DNA of 56,093 nt from Caldilineaceae bacterium (GTDB taxonomy: Bacteria > Chloroflexota > Anaerolineae > Caldilineales > Caldilineaceae): positions 1 through 56,093 of the forward strand of contig JAJEDI010000029.1 in NCBI GenBank assembly GCA_022821585.1, given 5' to 3'. Both the position numbers and the translations under genes were made by a program. Positions 50,666 through 56,093 of the stretch are shown here, in pieces (within the stretch, counting starts at the first letter, position 1; every line of letters starts with the position of its first letter). The notes under the pieces were generated by a model that was not told where the DNA came from, did not search any database, and was given only the letters and a program-made list of their open reading frames with translations.

Positions 50666-51814
50666 CTACCCTTTGTGAGGTAGTTTCGAAATAGGAAACC
50701 GATCTTCGACGGGATTCAGAAGATCGTATCGCTGCTGGAGTTTCAGATTTGCTTGAGCAAATGCTCTGTCCACCTCGCGAATACCCGCCAACGTCTGCTG
50801 CATTCGTGGAGCAGCTAGAGCACGATTCATGTCGCGGGTGGCCAGGGACATTCGTCTTGCGTTTCGCAAAGCCATATCATTCATGATTCGATTCATCGTG
50901 TGAGTTCCTGCCAGCATCTTCTGCATTCGTGGTGCAGCTAGAGCACGGTTAATCTCACGAGTTGCCAAATGCATTTGTTGCACGATCCTCTGATTGACTT
51001 CCGGTAGCACGTAGCTCGTATTTCGCGTTGCCTGCACACCTAACTTCGAAAACGTTCGACTTTGTGCGCTAAACACTGACGCCATCCTTTGTGCGTACTG
51101 CTCGCCAGCAGAGGAGATCGCGCGGTTCAACGCGAGCAAGGCTCCTGAATGTTGGCGAAGAAGTGACTGGATGGAACTTTGCAGTGCATCACCTATGGCG
51201 GTCAATGCAAACGAGGCTTCCCTTGCAATTTGATTTAGATCAATATGTTCTGTCAGAACAAGGCTTACGTCGGGGGACGTAACTATCAGTTCCTTTCGGA
51301 CCTCAGCGTGGATAGGTCTAAAAATGCGAGTATCGCTATTCTCATTTGAAAGCGAAGTGGGATACTCAAATGCCCCACCGAATTGGGAAGGTCTAAAGCC
51401 GATCATTCCTTTCTTGGTTCTTCCCCAAATATAGAGATAAGTACCGTCCGGACTCTCTTCAGCAGAGATTCGTAGTCTCCTTATGAAGTATCCCTTGGTA
51501 TGCGATACCAGCAGTTCCAGTCTGCCAGATTGGCTGAGGAATGTAGCACTGTGGCACTTGCAGGCAAATGCTACGTCTAGCGCACCCTGTTTTCTTGCAC
51601 TGTTGCAGTCCTGACACATGGGTTGAAGAAAACTTTCATCACTTGTAAGTTGGTCGTAAATCTCTGGATTGATTCTCAGAATATTTCGGGGGACTATGTG
51701 GTCTATTGTGGTTGCCTCTAAAGTCAACTTCCTTCCACAACCACCAACATGAACTCCGCATCGAAATCTATCTTTTTTCAGTAGCCTTCTCTTTAGTGCT
51801 GCTCTTTTGACCAT
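50666..51814 (-). CDS. HNH endonuclease with C-terminal repeats
   Basis: 382 residues. The HNH domain covers 15-75: C19 and C26, DHIVPRN with D38-H39, and C67, C70 and N71 in PMCQDCNSARK. A middle region of unknown fold follows. The C-terminal third contains two near-identical copies of LATREINRALAAPRMQ(K/Q)(M/T)LAG, and partial copies, probably helical coiled repeats. HNH enzymes cut DNA; the repeats may sense or bind a partner. It lies upstream of the IS3 remnant and beside the STAND gene. Confidence 0.8.
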   Translation of the reverse strand: MVKRAALKRRLLKKDRFRCGVHVGGCGRKLTLEATTIDHIVPRNILRINPEIYDQLTSDESFLQPMCQDCNSARKQGALDVAFACKCHSATFLSQSGRLELLVSHTKGYFIRRLRISAEESPDGTYLYIWGRTKKGMIGFRPSQFGGAFEYPTSLSNENSDTRIFRPIHAEVRKELIVTSPDVSLVLTEHIDLNQIAREASFALTAIGDALQSSIQSLLRQHSGALLALNRAISSAGEQYAQRMASVFSAQSRTFSKLGVQATRNTSYVLPEVNQRIVQQMHLATREINRALAAPRMQKMLAGTHTMNRIMNDMALRNARRMSLATRDMNRALAAPRMQQTLAGIREVDRAFAQANLKLQQRYDLLNPVEDRFPISKLPHKG

Positions 51815-51841
51815 GATCCTTATCCTATCGTCACGATGGGA

Positions 51842-51943
51842 CTACTTAGTCCCCGACTTAAAGGCGCGTAGAGGGGCCGGAATCTCCTGGAAGTTACAGG
51901 CCTCCACATAAAGTACAGTCGTACAGTCCTCTTGGCGCTTCAT
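51842..51943 (-). CDS. possible small protein upstream of the HNH gene
   Basis: 33 codons beginning MKRQEDCTTVLYVEACNFQ and ending FKSGTK, 27 bp before the HNH start. It has protein-like composition, but no ribosome site stands out and it may be the tail of a lost gene. The rest of 51815-52083 holds nothing I recognise. Confidence 0.3.
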   Translation of the reverse strand: MKRQEDCTTVLYVEACNFQEIPAPLRAFKSGTK

Positions 51944-52083
51944 AATCACGTTGATACACAAAATTGCGGCGGTGGTTTGGGCTCGCGGTTCTCAAGATCT
52001 GTCAGTGCGACGCTGTCAGTTGTCCAATAGTGGTCTGAATTCGGTTGGCTCAGCTTGATCAAATGCATTGGTCAGACCCTCGG

Positions 52084-53310
52084 TCAGGCAGTTTTCCTGT
52101 CAAACTGGCGCCGGACTTGGCCGGTGCCGACGAGTTGGGAGAGGAGGCGGTAGTTGGCTCGGTCGTGGCGGATGCGGCCGGCGATGATGGCGGGGTGGAC
52201 GTTGATTTGGCGGGCGAAGGTGTAGGCTGCCAGTATAGTGGCTCGCTTGCGGACCGGGCTGTCGTGCCAGAGGTGCGGGGGGATGAGGGCGTTTTGGGCC
52301 AGGGTGTCGGCTTGTTTTTCGAGGGGGTCTTCTCCGGTGAGGGAGAGGTCGTCGATGAAGAGCTCGTTTTCGTCGCAGTCGAGATGGAGGCTGACGTGGG
52401 CGAGCTCGTGCATGAGGCTGAACCAGAAGTTGTCGATGCGGTCGTAGCGCAGGGTGAGGCCGATGACGGGGCGGCCGTCGAGGAGGCAGAGGGCGGCGCC
52501 GTCGAGATGGGTGCGGGGGAGGTGGCGCTCGATGACGAGGGCGATGCCGTGTTGGGCGAGGCGCGCCTGGGCGCGGCGGGGGCCGTCTTCGTGGACGCTG
52601 AGCTGGGCGACCTGGCGCATGAAGGGTTCGGTTACGGTGCTCGGCCGGTAGGGGGCCTGGGGCGGGCTTTCGTTGGCAAGAGCGAGGACGCGCCAGCACC
52701 AGGCTTTGAGGGCGTAGGGATCGGTCTTGGCGTTGAGGCGGCGGTGGCCGTTTTTGCGGTAGAGGGGGAGGGCGGCGGCCTGGGGGCCTCCGGCCTTTTT
52801 GAGCAGGGCGTTTATCAACTCTTCAGCGCGGTCGAGGAGGTCGGATGGGTCGGGCAGTTCGGTCAACTCCGGAAACCAGTTGCGTTTGGCCATTTCCTTG
52901 AGGGGAAAGCGGCGCGGGTCGATTTCGTCGAAGGTGGAATCGAAGGCCGCGCCAGGTTCCTGCAGGAGAATGTCGGCGGGTATCCCCAGGTGTTTGTGCA
53001 GCGCGCGGGCCATTGAGATGGTGATGTCGCGCTTGCCTGTGAGGACGTCGGAGACTTTCTGGCGGCTGCCGATCAGGGGGACCAGGTCGCGGCGGGTCAG
53101 TCCGGCCTGGTCCATGCGGAATTCGATGGCGTCGACGGCGGTGGGATTGTCGATCGGGTAGTGCTTGTCCTCGTAAAGCTCGACGAGGTCGGTGAGCACG
53201 TCGAGTTCATCGCCTGCGGGGGTGTCCAGCTGCGCGCCCATCAGCTCGCGAATGCGGGCCAAGGCCGCTTCGTAGTCCTCCTCGCTCCTGATTGGTCTGA
53301 TGGTGTACAT
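52084..53310 (-). CDS. HigA-like antitoxin fused to ImmA/IrrE metallopeptidase, second copy
   Basis: 408 residues, paralogue of 5625-6851. It keeps the helix-turn-helix (FRMDQAGLTRRDLVPLIGSR) and peptidase HELAH. The ATG at 53310 is two bases after the HigB stop; the frame extends further upstream inside higB, but the extra 65 residues do not belong. GC content is higher than in the first copy, so the two are not a recent local duplication. Confidence 0.85.
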   Translation of the reverse strand: MYTIRPIRSEEDYEAALARIRELMGAQLDTPAGDELDVLTDLVELYEDKHYPIDNPTAVDAIEFRMDQAGLTRRDLVPLIGSRQKVSDVLTGKRDITISMARALHKHLGIPADILLQEPGAAFDSTFDEIDPRRFPLKEMAKRNWFPELTELPDPSDLLDRAEELINALLKKAGGPQAAALPLYRKNGHRRLNAKTDPYALKAWCWRVLALANESPPQAPYRPSTVTEPFMRQVAQLSVHEDGPRRAQARLAQHGIALVIERHLPRTHLDGAALCLLDGRPVIGLTLRYDRIDNFWFSLMHELAHVSLHLDCDENELFIDDLSLTGEDPLEKQADTLAQNALIPPHLWHDSPVRKRATILAAYTFARQINVHPAIIAGRIRHDRANYRLLSQLVGTGQVRRQFDRKTA

Positions 53311-53312
53311 GG

Positions 53313-53606
53313 TTAGACCTCTGTTGCGTCTATGCGGTTGTATTCCGCGTGGGTACCCAGAAAAAGTATGTATAAGTCCTTTCGTTGGTAGTCGATTTCC
53401 ACGACCATGCGGTAGCGGTTTCTCCTGATTCTGAAGACGATTCGGTTGCCGGGCACTGCGCTTGCCGTCGGGTAGCGTTCGGTTACTTGGCCGGGCATCT
53501 GCCATTGTGCGCGTTCTGCTTCGCTGAGCCAGGCCTGCAAGGCGCCGCGGGCGTCGGGATGTTTCTGCCAGAATTTGTGAAGTCTGCTCTTGAACAGAAC
53601 GCGCAA
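53313..53606 (-). CDS. HigB-type toxin, second copy
   Basis: 97 residues from a TTG at 53606. The family pattern is strong: KFWQKHPDARGALQAW, NRIVFRIRRNRYRMVVEIDY, and FLGTHAEYNRIDATEV, closer to consensus than the first copy. The upstream promoter (53626-53653) rules out longer starts. The TTG has no good ribosome site, which may keep the toxin level low. Confidence 0.85.
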   Translation of the reverse strand: MRVLFKSRLHKFWQKHPDARGALQAWLSEAERAQWQMPGQVTERYPTASAVPGNRIVFRIRRNRYRMVVEIDYQRKDLYILFLGTHAEYNRIDATEV

Positions 53607-53625
53607 GGTCGAACCGATGTACCCT

Positions 53626-53653
53626 AGTATATAATTACAATAAATGTCCCCAA
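53626..53653 (-). promoter_or_regulatory. promoter for the second HigBA pair
   Basis: On the minus strand TTGGGG (53653-53648), 16 bases, TATACT (53631-53626). It would start transcription about 15 nt before the TTG start of higB. An AT-rich stretch is typical for a self-controlled toxin-antitoxin promoter. Confidence 0.55.
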
Positions 53654-53783
53654 TATGAATGATTATATGACGTTTCCAATAGGGCGTCAAGATGCAGAGG
53701 TGTATTTTGGAGACGGGGGCCGGGATTGTCCCAGGGCAGCCGTCGTTACTGGAGTGCAGCCGTTCCAGATTGGCGGCGGGACA

Positions 53784-53811
53784 GGGCACCCACAAGGGGT
53801 GCCCCTACGGG
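53784..53811. repeat. GGGCACCC hairpin repeat
   Basis: GGGCACCCACAAGGGGTGCC core hairpin followed by CCTACGGG. The same or related unit occurs at 27295, 54501, 54570 and 55751. Confidence 0.85.
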
Positions 53812-53858
53812 GGATTGGGGCGGGTTGGCGGATTTGGGGGCGAGGGTGAAGTCGTCGT

Positions 53859-54371
53859 TCAGAGGGCTACGTCGGAGTTGGTGTCGCCGGCGGCGAGGGC
53901 GTTGTAGTAGGCGAGGACCATGTGTTTGGTGCGGTAGGTGCCGAAGGCGGCTTTGTCGTGGCGGCGGACGATGGGGAAGGTGTCGAGGATGTAGGCGGCG
54001 TCTGCGCGGGAGAGGCCGTAGAGGTGGAAGTAGAGGGCGTCGGGGTAGCGGGCGGCGGCGGGTTTGTTGACGGCGTTGTCTTTGGATTTGGCATCGCCGA
54101 AGAGGAGATGGTCGGGGATGTCCTGGTTTTGGTCGCTGCCCTGCTGGGGCAGGTAGTGGTTCCAACCGAGCAGTTTGAAGAGGGGACGGATGAGCTCCAT
54201 CTCGGTGGAGGCTTCGTTGATGGTGTGGAAGTTGGCGGCTTTTTGGAGAAGGGTGAGGGCCTGGGTGCGGAAGGTGTCGAGGTCTGCGGGTTGGGAGAGG
54301 GATTCCTGCCAAGCGGCGGTGTGGAGGATGCCTTCTTCGAGGAAGTAGTTGGTGAAGAGTTGGCCGGGCAT
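53859..54371 (-). pseudogene. large restriction-modification gene with internal deletion
   Basis: 170 codons starting [15 protein letters not shown]. Residues 1-115 match the N-terminus of fused type II/BREX-like restriction-methylase proteins ([24 protein letters not shown] and a target DNA-link region). It then jumps to the C-terminal end ([29 protein letters not shown], listed here by position 116-145, and [17 protein letters not shown]). In intact relatives roughly a thousand residues, with the methylase and nuclease, lie between. The deletion is in frame, so a short protein could still be made. A second decayed C-terminal copy lies at 50349. Confidence 0.75.
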
Positions 54372-54500
54372 TTTTTTTGGATTGTGGCTGGCGGTTGTTT
54401 GCGGTTGGGATCCTGGGATTTGGCGGGAGGAATTGTCGCACAGGGGGGCGGAGAACGGCAACATCTTTTCGATCCGCGAAGGGGCGCCGTGTACTGAAAA

Positions 54501-54528
54501 GGGCGCCCACAAGGGGCGCCCCTACGGG
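54501..54528. repeat. GGGCGCCC hairpin repeat
   Basis: GGGCGCCCACAAGGGGCGCC hairpin followed by CCTACGGG; a variant of the unit at 53784 in which both arms changed together. Confidence 0.8.
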
Positions 54529-54569
54529 AGGGGTTTGGGGGATTGGGAGGTGGTGGCGGCGCGACGCGT

Positions 54570-54597
54570 GGGCAGGCACGAGGCCTGCCCCTACGGG
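54570..54597. repeat. GGGCAGGC hairpin repeat
   Basis: GGGCAGGCACGAGGCCTGCC hairpin followed by CCTACGGG; again compensating changes in both arms. Confidence 0.75.
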
Positions 54598-54630
54598 AAC
54601 GGGGTAATGTTGGCCCGGTCTTTTTGCTTT

Positions 54631-54659
54631 TTGGGCGTTGGGGGTGTTTGGGGTAAAAT
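54631..54659 (+). promoter_or_regulatory. promoter for a possible non-coding RNA
   Basis: TTGGGC (54631-54636), 17 bases, TAAAAT (54654-54659). No plausible gene follows on this strand before the terminator at about 55022. Confidence 0.5.
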
Positions 54660-54665
54660 GGTTCT

Positions 54666-55022
54666 TCTGCTCAGAAATATCCTCATTTTCAGGCGCATGC
54701 AGCGCGTCCACTTTGTACAGACTCCTGGCCAGCCCCCTGTGCGCGTAAGCGTGTACCCGGGCCTTGGTTCAAGACTTTCTGTACCCCCGTGGAACGGGGG
54801 GCGGCCAGGATTTGGCGGCTCGGAACGCGCTAGCGGCCACGGCGGTACCAGGCGGTCGGTGACGGTAACGCAGCAGGATGCGCGCGGGCGAGCCCCGCTG
54901 TATTTTAACACGTCGTGGTGTGGGCGTGGGTACCGGTGCGCAGGGCGGTGGGCGGCGTTGGTTTTTGCGCAGATGAAGAGACGGATTCAGAGGGCAGCCA
55001 CTAGGGCTGCCCATTCGTTTTT
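54666..55022 (+). ncRNA. candidate structured RNA, unknown class
   Basis: About 355 nt between a promoter-like site and a terminator. It has no protein-like frame. Local pairings include CCTGGCC with GGCCAGG (about 54725-54810) enclosing CCCCCGTGGAACGGGGG, and GCGGG/CCCGC near 54890. The end is GGGCAGCC / GGCTGCCC (54992-55012) then ATTCGTTTTT. I checked for tmRNA, RNase P, SRP and B12 riboswitch signatures and did not find them. Confidence 0.4.
54992..55022 (+). terminator. rho-independent terminator
   Basis: GGGCAGCC (54992-54999) pairs with GGCTGCCC (55005-55012), then ATTCGTTTTT. It also lies just past the stop of the minus-strand gene at 55021, so it may work for both strands. Confidence 0.7.
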
Positions 55023-55425
55023 ACGGTGGGGGCATGGCTGGGGGGGTGCCGGGGGCGGGGTCCGGGGCGGGGTGGGGTGGCGGCGACGGTATGATGAGGG
55101 CGCCCTCAGGGGGTGAGGGGCGGCGAATCTTGAGGTAGTGTTCGCCGTACTGGCCGTCGCCGAGGGCGACGCTGTACCAGTGGTCGCCCTGTTTTTCGCG
55201 GTGGGAGGCGCGGGTGCCGTCTTCGAGGTAGATGCAGGTGGGCCAGCCAGCGTCGTTGATGTCCCAGCTGCAGGGGTAGCCGCAGAAGGTGGGGAGGGTT
55301 GGTGCGGGCTGGGCGCGGGCGGCGGTGAGCTGCTGGAGCCGGTCGAGGAGGTGGTCGAGTTTGGTGTCGAGCTGCGAGAGTTTTTGTTGGATGGGGACTG
55401 CCCATTCGGGGGTATTGGCAGACAT
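55021..55425 (-). CDS. small protein of unknown function
   Basis: 134 residues. A coiled N-terminal part (IQQKLSQLDTKLDHLLDRLQ) is followed by a compact, conserved-looking domain: TFCGYPCSWDINDAGWPTCI and HWYSVALGDGQYGEHYLKI, with three cysteines. The last 25 residues are Pro rich. AAAGGTG lies just before the ATG; a GTG three codons earlier is the alternative start. I do not recognise a family. Confidence 0.65.
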   Translation of the reverse strand: MSANTPEWAVPIQQKLSQLDTKLDHLLDRLQQLTAARAQPAPTLPTFCGYPCSWDINDAGWPTCIYLEDGTRASHREKQGDHWYSVALGDGQYGEHYLKIRRPSPPEGALIIPSPPPHPAPDPAPGTPPAMPPP

Positions 55426-55441
55426 TTTTGGCACCTTTAAC

Positions 55442-55480
55442 GGCAGTAGTCAGTAGTCAGTAGTCAGTAGTCAGTGGCCA
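55442..55480 (+). repeat. heptamer repeat tract
   Basis: Five tandem 7-bp units of type CAGTAGT / CAGTGGC, the longest clean run of the heptamer family in the window. Other tracts: 14027-14052, 16801-16832, 17819-17851, 21879-21906, 24080-24101, 26549-26577, 27052-27078, 34752-34778, 36069-36128 and 39627-39662. Confidence 0.85.
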
Positions 55481-55750
55481 CCCGCCACCGCCCACGATAG
55501 TTGCTGGGGCTGGTTGGGGTTTGGCCGAGCCGGGATGCGGTGCGTTGGGCATTTGGGGGAGATCTTTTTGATCTGCGTTGCGTTCGGTCTAATTCTGCAC
55601 GTTTGCTCATGTTTCTTAGTTTACGACATTTTTAGAGGAGTTGCACGTTTGTTCTTGTCATGTGAATGCCAGGGGTTGGTGATGTTTGTATGACCTGGGA
55701 TTTGCGGGGGCATTGTGGTGTCAAGTCAGGAGGGACACGGCGATTCACGA

Positions 55751-55778
55751 GGGCACCCACAAGGGGTGCCCCTACGGG
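55751..55778. repeat. GGGCACCC hairpin repeat
   Basis: Identical to the copy at 53784 over the hairpin and the CCTACGGG that follows. Confidence 0.85.
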
Positions 55779-55923
55779 GGGGATGGCGCGGTGTGTGTTG
55801 GGCCTGGCTGGGCGTTGGGTTGCCTGCGCTGGCTCACATTTGGAACGAGGCACCAGGTGGGGGATGCACTGGTCGCAGCGGGTCGACAAGGTCATATTGC
55901 CACACACTGGCTGCGGCGGGGGG

Positions 55924-55990
55924 TTTTAGGAGAGGGGGCGTTGCGGGGGCGGAGCCCCCGCACAAGGGAGGGCCGAATAGGCCCGACCGC
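55924..55990. repeat. dispersed GC-hairpin repeat, copy 2
   Basis: Same unit as 24180-24244, starting TTTTAGGAGAGGGGGCGTTG, with the GGGGGC/GCCCCC hairpin kept and the following GGCC palindrome altered. Confidence 0.8.
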
Positions 55991-56093
55991 ACACCTGCTG
56001 GGGTCAGTGTTTTGTGGTTTGAGGTTGGAGTGGGGAGTGGGGGAGGGTTATTTCATCGTGTCGGGGGGCGATTTTTTGTGATTGGTGGGGGAG

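Larger units (their letters stand above)
55426..56093. other. repeat-rich end of the window
   Basis: Heptamer repeats (five CAGTAGT-type units, 55442-55480), a GGGCACCC hairpin repeat (55751-55778) and the second GC-hairpin repeat (55924-55990). Short open frames exist on both strands, but none is protein-like. Confidence 0.6.

Noticed and set aside
54666..55022. tmRNA, RNase P or SRP RNA
   Set aside because: None of the conserved sequence blocks of these RNAs was found on either strand.

Overview
High-GC bacterial DNA whose gene content best fits the phylum Chloroflexota, perhaps an Anaerolineae/Caldilineae-like environmental lineage. Reasons: nuoB plus a fused nuoCD and a long-tailed nuoI without the rest of complex I, a 7-transmembrane-free Mrp lacking its Cys pair, a GT39/YfhO pair, and dense intergenic short repeats. 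This placement is inference only; no rRNA or tRNA gene was seen.

Layout. (1) 1-7.2 kb, minus strand, accessory: a truncated IS3-family element, then a full type II CBASS operon read right to left: CD-NTase, cap2 (E2-E1 fusion), cap3 (JAMM peptidase), TIR-SAVED effector, and a fifth membrane-protein gene that is frameshifted and cut off by the IS. Upstream lies a HigB toxin with a HigA/ImmA-IrrE antitoxin. (2) 7.2-10.2 kb: about 3 kb of non-coding DNA made of four related cassettes. Each has a TATAAT-containing head and, about 200 bp later, an array of 10-bp repeats whose sequence differs between cassettes. A broken DUF1016 (YhcG-type) nuclease fragment is embedded. (3) 10.2-41.6 kb, mostly housekeeping: partial complex I (nuoB, nuoCD, nuoI), UPF0173 hydrolase, FAD oxidoreductase, Mrp ATPase, iron-binding lipoprotein, sucrase/ferredoxin-like protein, MFS transporter, HdrD-like Fe-S protein, rhomboid protease, guanylate kinase, FmdB zinc ribbon, DarA-like c-di-AMP receptor, GT39 and YfhO membrane enzymes, thymidylate kinase, R3H/SpoIIIAA ATPase, GNAT protein, a three-domain lipoprotein and a zinc-ribbon/SH3/metallopeptidase protein. 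Nearly every gap here carries 7-bp repeats. (4) 42-54.4 kb, minus strand, a second defence-like island: a conserved unknown gene coupled to a broken DUF4365 nuclease gene, a HEPN-motif protein coupled to a VapC toxin, a nuclease-STAND ATPase of Avs type, an HNH endonuclease, remnants of IS3 and of a large restriction-modification gene, a second HigBA pair paralogous to the first, and an internally deleted restriction-modification gene. (5) 54.4-56.1 kb: a possible structured RNA with promoter and terminator, one small unknown gene, and dispersed hairpin repeats.

How it fits together: two islands of defence and toxin-antitoxin genes, partly decayed, flank a housekeeping block. The related HigBA pairs and IS3 ends in both islands suggest they share a history of transfer or duplication. 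The least explained structure is the cassette and decamer region at 7.4-10.1 kb.
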